64,000 nucleotides of DNA from Cellulomonas shaoxiangyii. GTDB taxonomy: Bacteria; Actinomycetota; Actinomycetes; Actinomycetales; Cellulomonadaceae. A program made the translations under genes and the position numbers. The stretch spans positions 1,054,001-1,118,000 of the forward strand of contig NZ_CP039291.1 in the NCBI RefSeq assembly GCF_004798685.1. Reading direction: 5' to 3'. A model generated the notes under the pieces. The model was not told the DNA's origin. It made no database searches and saw only the letters and a list, made by a program, of their open reading frames with translations. This document shows positions 9,417-20,375 of this stretch, in pieces. Positions within the stretch are counted from its first letter, which is position 1; each line of letters starts with the position of its first letter.

Positions 9417-11030
9417 ATGTCCGACGCGCCCACGCCCCTCACCGCCGACGCCACGCGCCGCCCCGTGCGCCGCGCCCTGCTGTCGGTCTACGACAAGACC
9501 GGGCTCGTCGAGCTCGCGACCGCGCTGCACCGCGCCGGCGTGGAGCTCGTCAGCACGGGTTCGACCGCCGCGACGGTCGCCGCGGCCGGCGTCCCGGTCA
9601 CGCGCGTCGAGGACCTGACGGGGTTCCCGGAGTGCCTCGACGGGCGCGTGAAGACGCTGCACCCCCGCGTGCACGCGGGCATCCTCGCCGACACGCGCCG
9701 CCCCGAGCACCTGGCCCAGCTCCAGGAGCTGGGCGTCGCGCCGTTCGAGCTGGTCGTGGTCAACCTGTACCCGTTCACCCGGACGGTCGCGTCGGGCGCC
9801 GACGTCGACGCGTGCGTCGAGCAGATCGACATCGGCGGGCCGTCCATGGTCCGCGCGGCCGCGAAGAACCACCCGAGCGTGGCGGTCGTCGTCGACCCGG
9901 CGCGGTACGACGAGGTCGTCGCCGCCGTGGCGGCCGGCGGGTTCACGCTCGCCGAGCGCACGCGGCTCGCCGCGCAGGCGTTCGTGCACACGGCCACCTA
10001 CGACGTCGCGGTCGCGTCCTGGATGGGCAGCGTCGCCACGACGACCGACGAGGTCGACGGCGTCAGCACGGGCTTCCCCGCGTGGGTCGGTGCGACGTGG
10101 GACCGGTCGGACGTCCTGCGCTACGGGGAGAACCCCCACCAGCGCGCCGCCCTGTACACGGCCGGGCACGGACCGGCCGGGCTCGCGCAGGCGACGCAGC
10201 TGCACGGCAAGGCGATGAGCTACAACAACTACGTCGACGCCGACGCGGCGTGGCGGGCGGCGCACGACCACGACGCCCCGACGGTCGCGATCGTCAAGCA
10301 CGCCAACCCGTGCGGCATCGCGGTCGGGGCCGACGTCGCCGACGCGCACGCCAAGGCGCACGCGTGCGACCCCGTCTCGGCGTTCGGCGGCGTGATCGCG
10401 ACGAACCGGGTCGTGACGCGCGCGGCGGCGGAGCAGATCGCGCCCGTGTTCACCGAGGTCGTCGTGGCACCGGGGTTCGACGCCGACGCGCTCGAGGTGC
10501 TGCGGCAGAAGAAGAACGTGCGCTTGCTGGTGGTCGACGCCCCGCCCGCGGGTGGGGTGGAGATGCGCGCCGTGTCCGGCGGGCTGCTGCTGCAGTCGGT
10601 CGACCGTCTCGACGCACCCGGCGACGACCCCGCCGGCTGGACGCTCGCCGCGGGGGAGCCCGCCGACGAGGCGACGCTCGCCGACCTGCGCTTCGCGTGG
10701 CGCGCGGTGCGCGCCGTGAAGTCGAACGCGATCCTGCTCGCGCACGACGGCGCCTCCGTCGGCGTGGGCATGGGTCAGGTCAACCGCGTCGACTCGTGCC
10801 GGCTCGCCGTCGAGCGCGCCAACACGGGTGACGTCGAGCGGGCGCGCGGCGCCGTCGCGGCGTCCGACGCGTTCTTCCCCTTCGCCGACGGTCTGCAGGT
10901 GCTGCTCGACGCCGGCGTCCGCGCGGTCGTCCAGCCCGGCGGCTCCGTCCGCGACGAGGAGGTCGTCGCGGCCGCGGCGGCCGCCGGCGTGACGCTGTAC
11001 CTGACGGGCACGCGGCACTTCGCGCACTGA
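9417..11030 (+). CDS. purH: Bifunctional AICAR formyltransferase / IMP cyclohydrolase
   Basis: Performs the last two steps of IMP synthesis. The N-terminal MGS-like cyclohydrolase domain carries [19 protein letters not shown] and [13 protein letters not shown]; the formyltransferase domain has [12 protein letters not shown], the catalytic Lys-His in [15 protein letters not shown] and DPVSAFGG. Length is 537 residues, normal. The ATG follows GGGAGA and a ZTP riboswitch. Transcription ends at an exceptionally strong bidirectional hairpin at 11072-11111. Confidence 0.96.
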   Translation: MSDAPTPLTADATRRPVRRALLSVYDKTGLVELATALHRAGVELVSTGSTAATVAAAGVPVTRVEDLTGFPECLDGRVKTLHPRVHAGILADTRRPEHLAQLQELGVAPFELVVVNLYPFTRTVASGADVDACVEQIDIGGPSMVRAAAKNHPSVAVVVDPARYDEVVAAVAAGGFTLAERTRLAAQAFVHTATYDVAVASWMGSVATTTDEVDGVSTGFPAWVGATWDRSDVLRYGENPHQRAALYTAGHGPAGLAQATQLHGKAMSYNNYVDADAAWRAAHDHDAPTVAIVKHANPCGIAVGADVADAHAKAHACDPVSAFGGVIATNRVVTRAAAEQIAPVFTEVVVAPGFDADALEVLRQKKNVRLLVVDAPPAGGVEMRAVSGGLLLQSVDRLDAPGDDPAGWTLAAGEPADEATLADLRFAWRAVRAVKSNAILLAHDGASVGVGMGQVNRVDSCRLAVERANTGDVERARGAVAASDAFFPFADGLQVLLDAGVRAVVQPGGSVRDEEVVAAAAAAGVTLYLTGTRHFAH

Positions 11031-11071
11031 GGCTCCCGGCACCGCCGCGCACCGGCCGCCGCCGGACGACG

Positions 11072-11111
11072 CGCCGAGGGGGCCCGCCGCGCACGGCGGG
11101 CCCCCTCGGCG
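11072..11111. terminator. Bidirectional terminator between purH and the flavoprotein gene
   Basis: A perfect 18-bp stem (left arm 11072-11089, right arm 11094-11111) with a 4-nt CGCA loop, placed between two convergent genes. Confidence 0.85.
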
Positions 11112-11136
11112 TGGCACGGGGGCGGCCCCGCGGCCC

Positions 11137-12396
11137 TCAGCGCCGGGGCAGCGCGGCGAGCGTCGTCTCCCCGTCGAGGCGCACGTGCGGCAGGTCCGGG
11201 CCGGCGAGCAGGCGCCGTGCGGCGCCGACGTCGCGCGGACGGTCGACCGTGAGCGCCGCGGTGACCGGACCGTCCGTGCCGCGGCTCCACAGCACGGACC
11301 AGCCGCCGTCGGCCGGGTCGCCGAGCACGACCGGGGCGTCGTCGGCGGCGGGCAGCCCGAACAGCGTGAGGTCGTGCCCGAGCTGGGTGGAGAACACGTA
11401 CGGCGTCAGCTCGCTGCCGTCGTCGTCCGTCGCCAGGAGGCGCCGCACCAGCAGGTCGGGCCCGCGCAGCGCCTCGTCCCAGTGCCCACCCGGCACCCAG
11501 CCGTACCGCGCGGACCGGCGCAGCGCGACGTCGCCGACGGCCAGCAGGCCGTCCAGCGGCCCGGCGGGCGCGAGCACGCGGTAGGACTCGTCGACCGGCA
11601 CCGCGCCGCCGTGGAGCGGGAGCGCGTCGGCCAGCCACGCCGTGGCCGGACGCGCCCCCACCGCCACGAGGACGACGTCGGCCGGCAGCACCGTCCCGTC
11701 GAGCAGGCGCACACCGGCGTCGCCCACGTCCGTGACCTGCGCACGCGTGCGCAGGTCGACACCCGCGGCCGCGTACCAGGGCACGGTGAGGGCGCCGATG
11801 CGGCCGCCGAGCCCGGTGGCGAGGGGTGCGTCGCGGGCCTCGACGACCGTCACGTGGTGGCCCGCCGCCGCAGCGACGCCGGCCACCTCCGCGCCGATCC
11901 AGCCCGCACCGACCACGACCAGCCGGCGCGGTCCGCCGTCCAGCGCGGTCCGCAGCCGGTCCGCGTCCGCCGCGGTGTGCAGCGTCAGCGCGGAGGGCCA
12001 CGCCGGCACGCCCACCGCGTGCGACCCCGTGGCGAGGACGACGCAGGACGCCCGGTGCTCGCCCTCGTCGGTGAGCACCGCGGCCCCGGGGCGCCCGGGC
12101 TCGACGCGCAGGCCGCGCGCCGCGACGCCCAGCCGCACGTCGTCCGCGAGCCCGTGCAGGTCGAGGCCGAGCTCGTCGGTGAGCCACGCCGGCTCGGTGC
12201 GGTCGAGCAGGTGCTTCGAGAGCGGCGGGCGGTCGTACGGCGGCACGTCCTCGGCGCCGAGCACGCGCACGTCACCGGCGAACCCGTGGCTGCGCAGGGC
12301 GGCGACGGTCTGCGCCGCGGCGAGGCCGGCGCCCACGACGAGGACGTCGACCGGCGGTGCGTGCGGAGAGGTCGCGGAGGGCGTGGGCGTGCTCAC
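11137..12396 (-). CDS. FAD-dependent NAD(P)H:ferredoxin-reductase-like oxidoreductase
   Basis: A 419-residue soluble flavoprotein of the ferredoxin/rubredoxin reductase family. FAD-binding [16 protein letters not shown] is at residues ~19-35, the [10 protein letters not shown] signature at ~52-61, LATGS near 120, an NAD(P)H-binding [13 protein letters not shown] near 165, and LLAVGDV for the flavin near 280; a C-terminal reductase domain follows. It would reduce a ferredoxin or similar carrier, but no ferredoxin or oxygenase gene is adjacent, so the partner is unknown. TAGCGT at 12403-12408, 6 nt before the GTG, indicates a leaderless mRNA. Divergent from the DUF3017 gene. Confidence 0.88.
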   Translation of the reverse strand: MSTPTPSATSPHAPPVDVLVVGAGLAAAQTVAALRSHGFAGDVRVLGAEDVPPYDRPPLSKHLLDRTEPAWLTDELGLDLHGLADDVRLGVAARGLRVEPGRPGAAVLTDEGEHRASCVVLATGSHAVGVPAWPSALTLHTAADADRLRTALDGGPRRLVVVGAGWIGAEVAGVAAAAGHHVTVVEARDAPLATGLGGRIGALTVPWYAAAGVDLRTRAQVTDVGDAGVRLLDGTVLPADVVLVAVGARPATAWLADALPLHGGAVPVDESYRVLAPAGPLDGLLAVGDVALRRSARYGWVPGGHWDEALRGPDLLVRRLLATDDDGSELTPYVFSTQLGHDLTLFGLPAADDAPVVLGDPADGGWSVLWSRGTDGPVTAALTVDRPRDVGAARRLLAGPDLPHVRLDGETTLAALPRR

Positions 12397-12451
12397 CCGC
12401 CCACGCTAGCCTTGGCGGGCAGTCAGTCGGCCGTTCGGAAGGAGCGCCGCC

Positions 12452-12964
12452 ATGGCCACGTCGCGGCATGCGGGCCCGTCCGTCGCCGCACCCCCGCACG
12501 GCCCCGTCTGGCCGGCGCGCGGCGCAACCCCCGAGCCGCCGCCACGCGACGGCACGGCGCCCGCCGGACCCGGTGGCACGCCCGCCGGACCCGGGGCCCC
12601 GGGACCGCAGCCGCCCCAGCGGCTGACGGCGGAGCCGCCCGGCGGTGCGGAGGTGCCCCCCGAGGAGCGCCCGCTCGACCCGCGGGCCATCGCCCGCGCG
12701 TCCCTGGCCGCCGGTCGCAACGCCTCCCTGTTCTGGACGGTGGGCGGCGTCGCCGCGTCCGTCGTCGCCGCGTTCGTGGGGAACGCGGCGATCGGCGCGT
12801 CCGTGCTGGCGCTCCTGCTCGTGGTCCTCGGCGTGGCGCGGGCCGTCCTGCCCTCGCCGGGGCCGGCGGCGTTCGGCGTGCGCGCCAAGAGCCTCGACGT
12901 CACGATGCTGCTGGTCGCGGCCGCCGCGCTCGCCACGCTGGCCTGGGTGGCGCCGACGGCCTGA
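12452..12964 (+). CDS. DUF3017-type small membrane protein
   Basis: 170 residues: a long Pro/Gly/Ala-rich N-terminus (~1-85), then three hydrophobic helices (FWTVGGVAASVVAAFV; IGASVLALLLVVLGVARAVL; VTMLLVAAAALATLAWV). The RAVLPSP...FGVRAKSLDV segment between helices two and three matches the conserved core I associate with DUF3017, often found near purH, folD or icd in actinobacteria. Function unknown. AAGGAG stands 8 nt before the ATG. A near-perfect terminator lies 40 bp after the stop. Confidence 0.75.
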   Translation: MATSRHAGPSVAAPPHGPVWPARGATPEPPPRDGTAPAGPGGTPAGPGAPGPQPPQRLTAEPPGGAEVPPEERPLDPRAIARASLAAGRNASLFWTVGGVAASVVAAFVGNAAIGASVLALLLVVLGVARAVLPSPGPAAFGVRAKSLDVTMLLVAAAALATLAWVAPTA

Positions 12965-13003
12965 GGCCGCCCGGAGAGCCGGTGCGGCCGCCCGGAGAGC
13001 ACA

Positions 13004-13041
13004 GAGCGTGCGGCCCGGCACGGTGGCCGGGCCGCACGCTC
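13004..13041. terminator. Bidirectional terminator between DUF3017 and aquaporin genes
   Basis: Perfect 16-bp arms (13004-13019 and 13026-13041) with a 6-nt loop between convergent genes. A 15-bp direct repeat (GGCCGCCCGGAGAGC, twice) lies just upstream. Confidence 0.82.
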
Positions 13042-13073
13042 GTGGGGTGCGGTGGTGCGGTGGTGCGGGCGCG

Positions 13074-14162
13074 TCAGGCGCGGCGCTCGTCGACGACGAC
13101 CACGTCGTCCTCGACGACGTACGTCTCGTCCTCGCCGAACAGCGAGTCCTCGGTCGGCTCGGTCGCGAACGCCCGGTAGATCAGCGCCGCGACGGCCGCG
13201 CCCAGCAGCGGGGCGACCCAGAAGAGCCAGACCTGCTCCAGCGCCCAGCTCTCGGAGAAGATCGCGGCGGCCAGCGAGCGGGCCGGGTTGAGCGAGCCGT
13301 TCGTCACGGGGAACGCGACGAGCAGGAGCGCGGCGTAGGACAGGCCGACGGCGAACGGCACGTGCGCCTTGTGCGCGCGGCGGTCGGTCGCGCCGAGGAT
13401 GACGCCCACGAGGACGGCCGTCGCGACGACCTCCACGAGCAGCGCCGTGACGAGCGTGAACTCGGCCTGGTCGCCGGACAGGCGGGCGAGCGGGGAGTGC
13501 TCGTCGAAGCCGTTCGCGGCACCGCTGAACAGGCCGCGCCGGGACGTGTCGCCGCTCTGGCTGACGAGCGCCGGCAGGCCGGGGGGAATGGTCAGGTAGA
13601 GCACCGCGGCGGCGAGCGCCGCGCCGACGACCTGGGCGAGCCAGTAGGGGAGCAGGTCGCGGAACGGGGTGCGACCGGCGAGGCACGCGCCGAGCGTGAC
13701 GGCCGGGTTGAAGTGGCCGCCGGAGACGGCACCGAACGCGACGATGCTGGCGAGCAGCGCGATGCCGAAGCCGAGCGCGACGGCGAGGCCGCCGCCCACG
13801 TTGCTGAACGTCGCGTACAGGGCGATGCCCACGCCGGCCAGCACGATGAAGAACGAGCCGACCGCCTCGGCGCCGAGCCGCGCGAGCAGCCCGGGCGCGG
13901 CCGTGACGACCGTGCCCGCCGGGACGACGTACACGTCCTCCTCGACGACCTCCGTCGCCGCGGGGGTCGCGCGCGGGGCGTCGGCCGCCGTGGCGCCGGC
14001 GTCCGCCGCCGTCGTGCCCTCGGTCGATGCCGGGGTACCCGCGCCGGGGGCGGCGGGGACGGGCGTACCGGCGGCCGCGGCCGGCACCGTGGTCTCGGCG
14101 GCGGGGGTGGTCCCCTCGTGCTTCGGGGTGCCCTCGGGCACGTCGGGATTCTGCTGGGACAT
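13074..14162 (-). CDS. Aquaporin / glycerol-facilitator family channel with long disordered N-terminus
   Basis: A MIP-family channel for water or small neutral solutes. Both half-helix motifs are intact: GGHFNPAVTLG (N152) and GSLNPARSLAA (N292), with six transmembrane helices between residues ~93 and 330. Unusual parts: an ~80-residue Ala/Pro/Thr/Glu-rich N-terminal tail, a long extracellular loop C (residues ~197-231) and an acidic C-tail with VVEDDVVVVDE. Total 362 residues against ~230-290 for typical AqpZ/GlpF. ATG 14162 follows AGGA. Substrate cannot be told from sequence; no glycerol genes are nearby. Confidence 0.88.
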   Translation of the reverse strand: MSQQNPDVPEGTPKHEGTTPAAETTVPAAAAGTPVPAAPGAGTPASTEGTTAADAGATAADAPRATPAATEVVEEDVYVVPAGTVVTAAPGLLARLGAEAVGSFFIVLAGVGIALYATFSNVGGGLAVALGFGIALLASIVAFGAVSGGHFNPAVTLGACLAGRTPFRDLLPYWLAQVVGAALAAAVLYLTIPPGLPALVSQSGDTSRRGLFSGAANGFDEHSPLARLSGDQAEFTLVTALLVEVVATAVLVGVILGATDRRAHKAHVPFAVGLSYAALLLVAFPVTNGSLNPARSLAAAIFSESWALEQVWLFWVAPLLGAAVAALIYRAFATEPTEDSLFGEDETYVVEDDVVVVDERRA

Positions 14163-14363
14163 GTCGGTCCTGTCGGCTCGGGGTGGCGGTGCTGCCGGGC
14201 CGCTGGGACGTCCGCACCGGGACGGGCGGGCGCGCGGGCACGGTGGCACGCGGATCGTGTGCGCGCGCCAGCATGCCAGTCCCGGCGGTGCCCGGCACCT
14301 GCCCGCGCTCGTCCTGGTCCGCCGGGGTACGTCCGGGTTCGCCCCGAGTGTCCCGTCGTCGGA

Positions 14364-14393
14364 CCCAGGTCTCTCGACGTCGAGTAACCTGGG
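14364..14393 (+). promoter_or_regulatory. Palindromic element upstream of icd
   Basis: A 30-bp inverted repeat: CCCAGGT and ACCTGGG flank the perfect 12-bp palindrome CTCGACGTCGAG (14373-14384), with only two mismatched pairs overall. It ends 35 bp before the icd ATG, so it likely covers the promoter. The core matches the element before sucC. Confidence 0.65.
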
Positions 14394-14428
14394 CCCGACA
14401 TCCCCGGCTCTGAAGAGGCAGGACTCGC

Positions 14429-15646
14429 ATGGCGAAGATCAAGGTCGTCGGCCCGGTCGTCGAGCTCGACGGCGACGAGATGACGCGCATCATCTGGCAG
14501 TTCATCAAGGACCGCCTGATCCACCCGTACCTCGACATCGACCTGCGCTACTACGACCTGTCGATCCAGAACCGCGACGCGACCGACGACCAGGTCACGA
14601 TCGACGCGGCGCACGCCATCAAGGAGCACGGCGTCGGCGTGAAGTGCGCGACGATCACGCCCGACGAGGCGCGCGTCGAGGAGTTCGGCCTGAAGAAGAT
14701 GTGGGTCTCGCCCAACGGGACGATCCGCAACATCCTCGGCGGCGTCGTCTTCCGCGAGCCGATCATCATCAGCAACATCCCGCGGCTGGTGCCCGGGTGG
14801 AACAAGCCGATCATCATCGGCCGCCACGCCCACGGCGACCAGTACAAGTCGACGAACTTCAAGGTGCCCGGCGCCGGGAAGATCACGATGACGTTCGAGC
14901 CGGCCGACGGCTCCGAGCCGCAGCGGTTCGAGGTCGTGACGATGCCCGAGGCGGGCGGCGTCGCGATGGGCATGTACAACTTCAACGAGTCGATCCGCGA
15001 CTTCGCGCGGGCCTCGTTCGCGTACGGCCTGCAGCGCGGGTACCCGGTGTACCTGTCGACGAAGAACACGATCCTCAAGGCGTACGACGGTGCCTTCAAG
15101 GACATCTTCGCCGAGGTCTTCGAGGCCGAGTTCAAGGAGCAGTTCGACGCCGCGGGGCTCACGTACGAGCACCGCCTCATCGACGACATGGTCGCCGCCG
15201 CGATGAAGTGGGAGGGCGGCTACGTCTGGGCGTGCAAGAACTACGACGGCGACGTCCAGTCCGACACCGTCGCGCAGGGCTTCGGCTCGCTCGGCCTCAT
15301 GACGAGCGTCCTCATGACCCCCGACGGCACGACCGTCGAGGCCGAGGCGGCGCACGGCACGGTGACGCGCCACTACCGCCAGCACCAGCAGGGCAAGCCG
15401 ACGTCGACGAACCCGATCGCGTCGATCTTCGCCTGGACCGGTGGCCTCAAGCACCGCGGCAAGCTGGACGGCACGCCGGAGGTCACGCAGTTCGCGCAGA
15501 CCCTCGAGCAGGTCGTCATCGAGACCGTCGAGAGCGGCAAGATGACCAAGGACCTCGCCTCGCTGGTCGGGCCGGACCAGCCCTGGATGACGACCGAGGA
15601 GTTCCTCGGCGCGCTCGACGAGAACCTCGCCGCGCGCCTGGCCTGA
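14429..15646 (+). CDS. icd: NADP-dependent isocitrate dehydrogenase
   Basis: Oxidative decarboxylation of isocitrate to 2-oxoglutarate, giving NADPH. This is the ~405-residue homodimeric form (the eukaryote-like subfamily, not the monomeric 740-residue one seen in many actinobacteria): [10 protein letters not shown] at residues 14-23, [12 protein letters not shown] for isocitrate binding, [18 protein letters not shown] for metal binding, and [10 protein letters not shown] for coenzyme binding. ATG follows AAGAGGCAGGA. Preceded by the palindrome shared with sucC and followed by a terminator, then mdh: the window therefore holds three TCA enzymes. Confidence 0.97.
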   Translation: MAKIKVVGPVVELDGDEMTRIIWQFIKDRLIHPYLDIDLRYYDLSIQNRDATDDQVTIDAAHAIKEHGVGVKCATITPDEARVEEFGLKKMWVSPNGTIRNILGGVVFREPIIISNIPRLVPGWNKPIIIGRHAHGDQYKSTNFKVPGAGKITMTFEPADGSEPQRFEVVTMPEAGGVAMGMYNFNESIRDFARASFAYGLQRGYPVYLSTKNTILKAYDGAFKDIFAEVFEAEFKEQFDAAGLTYEHRLIDDMVAAAMKWEGGYVWACKNYDGDVQSDTVAQGFGSLGLMTSVLMTPDGTTVEAEAAHGTVTRHYRQHQQGKPTSTNPIASIFAWTGGLKHRGKLDGTPEVTQFAQTLEQVVIETVESGKMTKDLASLVGPDQPWMTTEEFLGALDENLAARLA

Positions 15647-16816
<1,170 letters not shown>

Positions 16817-16858
16817 CCCGCGCCGCCGCTCGTCCCGGCGACGGGCGGCGTGCCGCGG

Positions 16859-16911
16859 TTGACACGCGGGTGTGTCGCGTGGCTACGTTGTCGGACGAGG
16901 CAAGCGCTATC
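16859..16911 (+). promoter_or_regulatory. Promoter with LacI-type operator candidate for the sugar importer
   Basis: TTGACA (16859-16864) and TACGTT (16884-16889, 19-bp spacing) form a good promoter. About 10 bp downstream lies GCAAGCGCTATC (16900-16911), an imperfect palindrome centred on AGCGCT as in LacI/GalR-family operators. Binding there would block transcription. The regulator gene is not adjacent. Confidence 0.55.
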
Positions 16912-17007
16912 AAGGGAGATGGCGATGGTCGTCGGCGCGCCGGGCAGACCCGTGGCAGCGGACGTGGCCCGGGTGGCCGGCGTCGCGCAGGTCCGAGGGG
17001 TGGTCCG

Positions 17008-18381
17008 ATGATGCACCGACCCGTGACCCGAGCCGCGAGGCGACCGACCGTGCGTCTGGCGGTGGCCGCGTCCGGCGCCGCGCTGCTGCTGGCGGCGTGC
17101 GCCGGCGGCCCGGCGCCCGGCGCGACCCCGCGCAGCGAGCCGGTCTCGCAGACGGAGCGCGAGGAGGCGCTGTCGACGCCCACCGAGCTGCTGTTCTGGA
17201 CGTGGGTCCCCGACATCCAGAACCAGGTGGACCTCTTCATGGCCGAGTACCCCGCCATCGACGTGGAGCTGGTCAACGTCGGGCAGGGGTCGCCGCACTA
17301 CCAGAAGCTGCGCACGGCGCTGCGGTCGGGCCGCGGCGTCCCCGACGTCGCCCAGGTGGAGTTCCAGTACCTGTCGTCGTTCACGCTCGGCGAGCACCTC
17401 ATGGACCTGGCGCCCTACGGCGCGGCCGAGCTCGAGGACGACTACGCCGACTGGATCTGGGACCAGGTCTCCGAGGGGGACGCGGTGTACGGCATCCCGC
17501 AGGACGTGGGCCCCATGGGCAACCTGTACCGCGAGGACCTGCTCGCGCAGGCCGGGGTCACGCCGCCGGCCACGTGGGAGGAGTTCGCCGCCGCCGCGCG
17601 CACCTACCGCGCGGCGATGCCGGACTCGTACCTGACGAACCTGCCGGGCAACGACGCGGGCCAGCTCGTGGGGCTGCTGTGGCAGTCCGGCGCCCGCCCG
17701 TTCGGCTACGACGGCGAGGAGACCGTGACGATCGACCTCGACACGCCGCAGGTGCAGCGCGTCGTCGAGCTGTGGGACACGCTGATCCGGGAGGACCTCG
17801 TCGCCGTCGACCCGGACTTCACCGACCAGTGGTACCAGGGCCTGAGCAACGGCAGGTACGCCTCGTGGCAGGCCGCGGCGTGGGGCCCGGTGTACCTGCA
17901 GGGCACCGCCGGCACGACGTCCGGCCTGTGGCGCGCGGCGCCCATCCCGCAGTGGGCGCCGGGGGAGAACGTGTCGAGCAACTGGGGCGGCTCGACCGAC
18001 GCCGTCCTGACGACGACGCAGAACCCGGTCGCGGCGGCCGAGCTGGCCCGGTGGATCAACACCGAGGAGGAGCCCGCCGTGCGGCTCGCGACCGAGCAGT
18101 TCCTGTTCCCCGCCTACGACCCGGTCCTCACCCACCCGGACTTCGTCGGGCAGGAGGCCGAGTTCTACGGCGGGCAGCGGGTCAACCAGGTGTTCGCCGA
18201 GATCACCGGGACGGTGAGCAGCGACTTCGGCTGGCTGCCGTTCACGGACTACGTGTACGCGTCCTACAACGAGACCGTCGGCGCGGCCATCGCCGACCGC
18301 GACCCGCTGGCGCCGGCCGTCGAGGCGTGGGCCGCTGACCTCGTCGCCTACGCGCAGGAGCAGGGCTTCACCGTGGAGTGA
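17008..18381 (+). CDS. Sugar ABC transporter substrate-binding lipoprotein
   Basis: 457 residues, family 1 extracellular solute-binding protein. The signal peptide ends in the lipobox LLLAAC, so it is anchored to the outer membrane face. The mature part has TELLFWTWVP and LRSGRGVPDVAQVEFQYL, typical of MalE/CebE-like oligosaccharide binders. First gene of an importer-hydrolase operon (binder, two permeases, GH42), so galacto-oligosaccharides or arabinogalactan fragments are the likely cargo; this is an inference from the neighbour. No ATPase gene is present, as usual where a shared MsiK-type ATPase serves many importers. Confidence 0.9.
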   Translation: MMHRPVTRAARRPTVRLAVAASGAALLLAACAGGPAPGATPRSEPVSQTEREEALSTPTELLFWTWVPDIQNQVDLFMAEYPAIDVELVNVGQGSPHYQKLRTALRSGRGVPDVAQVEFQYLSSFTLGEHLMDLAPYGAAELEDDYADWIWDQVSEGDAVYGIPQDVGPMGNLYREDLLAQAGVTPPATWEEFAAAARTYRAAMPDSYLTNLPGNDAGQLVGLLWQSGARPFGYDGEETVTIDLDTPQVQRVVELWDTLIREDLVAVDPDFTDQWYQGLSNGRYASWQAAAWGPVYLQGTAGTTSGLWRAAPIPQWAPGENVSSNWGGSTDAVLTTTQNPVAAAELARWINTEEEPAVRLATEQFLFPAYDPVLTHPDFVGQEAEFYGGQRVNQVFAEITGTVSSDFGWLPFTDYVYASYNETVGAAIADRDPLAPAVEAWAADLVAYAQEQGFTVE

Positions 18382-18446
18382 GCGCGGCGGCCGGTGACCG
18401 CGCCCGCGCGGACGCACCGCCCCGACCCGACAGGAGGCGGACGACG

Positions 18447-19394
18447 ATGTCCACGAGCACCACAGCGGCGCCCCCGGGCGTCCACCGGCCGGACCCGGTC
18501 CGGCCGCGGCGGCGCACGCTGCGCCGGCCCGAGATGATCGCGGCGTACCTGTTCGTCGCACCCTTCTTCGTCGTCTTCCTCGCGATGGTCGTCGCGCCCC
18601 TGGTGTACTCCGGCTACCTCTCCCTGTTCCGCGAGCAGCTGGTCGGCCGGACCGTCTGGGTGGGGCTCGGCAACTACGCCGACGCGCTCGCCGATCCCGA
18701 GTTCCTCGGCGGCGTGCTGCGGGTGCTGCGGTTCTTCGCGATCCAGGTGCCCGTGATGCTCGGCCTGGCCGTGCTCTTCGCGCTGGTGCTCGACAGCGGG
18801 CGGCTGCGCCTGCAGCGCTTCGTCCGGCTGTCGATCTTCGTGCCCTACGCGGTGCCCAGCGTCATCGCCGCGCTCATGTGGGGGTACCTCTACGGGCCCG
18901 ACTTCGGCCCGTTCGCCCAGCTCGCGGAGGCGGTGGGGGCGTCGGCGCCGCAGTTCCTGTCCGACCGGTGGGCGCTCGCGTCGATCGCCAACATCGTCAC
19001 CTGGGGCTTCGTCGGCTACAACATGATCATCCTGTACGCGGCGCTGCGGTCGGTGCCGACCGAGCTCTACGAGGCCGCGCGCATCGACGGCGCGAACGAG
19101 GCCCGCATCGCGTGGTCGGTCAAGCTGCCGACGATCCGCCCGGCGCTGCTGCTCACCCTGATCTTCTCGGTGATCGGGTCGCTGCAGCTGTTCAACGAGC
19201 CGAACCTGCTGCGCAACCTCGCACCGAACGTCATCGGGGCGGCCTACACGCCGAACCTCTACGCGTACAACCTCGCGTTCGTGAACCAGGAGATCAACTA
19301 CTCCGCGGCGATCGCGTTCCTGCTCGGCCTCGTCATCATGATCGTGTCGTACGTGGTGCAGCTGGGCTCGCAGCGACGGGAGCGCCGCTCATGA
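18447..19394 (+). CDS. Sugar ABC transporter permease (MalF-type)
   Basis: 315 residues, six membrane helices, with the EAA loop YEAARIDGANEARIAW that docks the ATPase. AGGAGG precedes the ATG, in frame and past a long low-complexity upstream extension. It overlaps the next permease by 4 bp (ATGA), so the two are translated together. Confidence 0.92.
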   Translation: MSTSTTAAPPGVHRPDPVRPRRRTLRRPEMIAAYLFVAPFFVVFLAMVVAPLVYSGYLSLFREQLVGRTVWVGLGNYADALADPEFLGGVLRVLRFFAIQVPVMLGLAVLFALVLDSGRLRLQRFVRLSIFVPYAVPSVIAALMWGYLYGPDFGPFAQLAEAVGASAPQFLSDRWALASIANIVTWGFVGYNMIILYAALRSVPTELYEAARIDGANEARIAWSVKLPTIRPALLLTLIFSVIGSLQLFNEPNLLRNLAPNVIGAAYTPNLYAYNLAFVNQEINYSAAIAFLLGLVIMIVSYVVQLGSQRRERRS

Positions 19395-20335
19395 CCACCC
19401 AGCCCCTGGCCGCGCGCCCCGCGGCGGGCACCGACGTCACGGACCCGCCCGTCGACGCACCCCGTCCCGGCCGCCGGCGCCGCGGCGCGTCCGGCGGACC
19501 CAGCACGGTGCTGACCGTCGGGATGCTCGTGTGCGTCGCGTACTTCCTGCTGCCGCTCGTGTGGGTCGTCGTCGCGTCGACCAAGTCGAACGCGGACCTG
19601 TTCTCCACGTTCGGGCTGTGGTTCGCCGACGACCTCCAGCTCGTGGCGAACCTGCGCGACGTGTTCACCGCACAGGACGGTGTGTTCGTCCTGTGGCTGC
19701 GCAACAGCGTCGTCTACGCCGTCGTGAGCGCCGCGGGCGCCGCGGTGCTCGCGACGCTCGCGGGGTACGCGTTCGCCAAGCTGCGCTTCCCCGGCGGGAA
19801 CGTGCTGTTCTCGGTCGTCCTCGGCGCCGTGATGATCCCGACGACCGCCCTGGCGATCCCGACCTACCTGCTGTTCGCCGAGGCCGGCATGACGAACACC
19901 GCGTGGGCGGTGATCGTCCCGTCGCTGGTCAGCCCGTTCGGGGTGTACCTCATGCGGGTCTACGCCGAGGGGGCGGTGCCGGACTCGCTGCTCGAGGCGG
20001 CCCGCGTCGACGGCGCCGGGGAGACGCGCATCCTCGTGCGCGTCGTGCTGCGCCTGCTCGCACCCGGCGTCGTCACGGTCCTGCTGTTCCAGCTCGTCGC
20101 GACCTGGAACAACTACTTCCTGCCGCTGATCATGCTCAACAGCGCCGACCTGTACCCCCTCACGGTGGGCCTCGCGCAGTGGCAGGCCACGTCGGCGGCG
20201 GGGTCGGGTTCGCAGGCGCTCTTCTCGACCGTGATCACCGGGTCGCTCGTGTCGATCATCCCGCTCGTGGTCGCGTTCCTGTTCCTCCAGCGGTACTGGC
20301 AGTCGGGCCTCGCGACCGGCGGGGTGAAGCAGTGA
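19391..20335 (+). CDS. Sugar ABC transporter permease (MalG-type)
   Basis: 314 residues with six helices; the EAA motif is LLEAARVDGAGETRIL. The C-terminal half includes WNNYFLPLIML, a MalG/AraQ-family hallmark. It pairs with the upstream permease to form the membrane channel. Forty bp after its stop the GH42 gene begins, supporting a single transcript. Confidence 0.92.
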   Translation: MTTQPLAARPAAGTDVTDPPVDAPRPGRRRRGASGGPSTVLTVGMLVCVAYFLLPLVWVVVASTKSNADLFSTFGLWFADDLQLVANLRDVFTAQDGVFVLWLRNSVVYAVVSAAGAAVLATLAGYAFAKLRFPGGNVLFSVVLGAVMIPTTALAIPTYLLFAEAGMTNTAWAVIVPSLVSPFGVYLMRVYAEGAVPDSLLEAARVDGAGETRILVRVVLRLLAPGVVTVLLFQLVATWNNYFLPLIMLNSADLYPLTVGLAQWQATSAAGSGSQALFSTVITGSLVSIIPLVVAFLFLQRYWQSGLATGGVKQ

Positions 20336-20375
20336 CGCACGGACGACCCGCAGCACCGACGAGAGGACCCGCGAC

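Noticed and set aside
12961..13003. Duplicated GGCCGCCCGGAGAGC as a possible mobile-element remnant
   Set aside because: Only two short copies next to a terminator, no terminal repeats or transposase.
16859..16911. CebR/CelR cellulose operator (TGGGAGCGCTCCCA)
   Set aside because: The site reads GCAAGCGCTATC and lacks the TGGGA/TCCCA arms.
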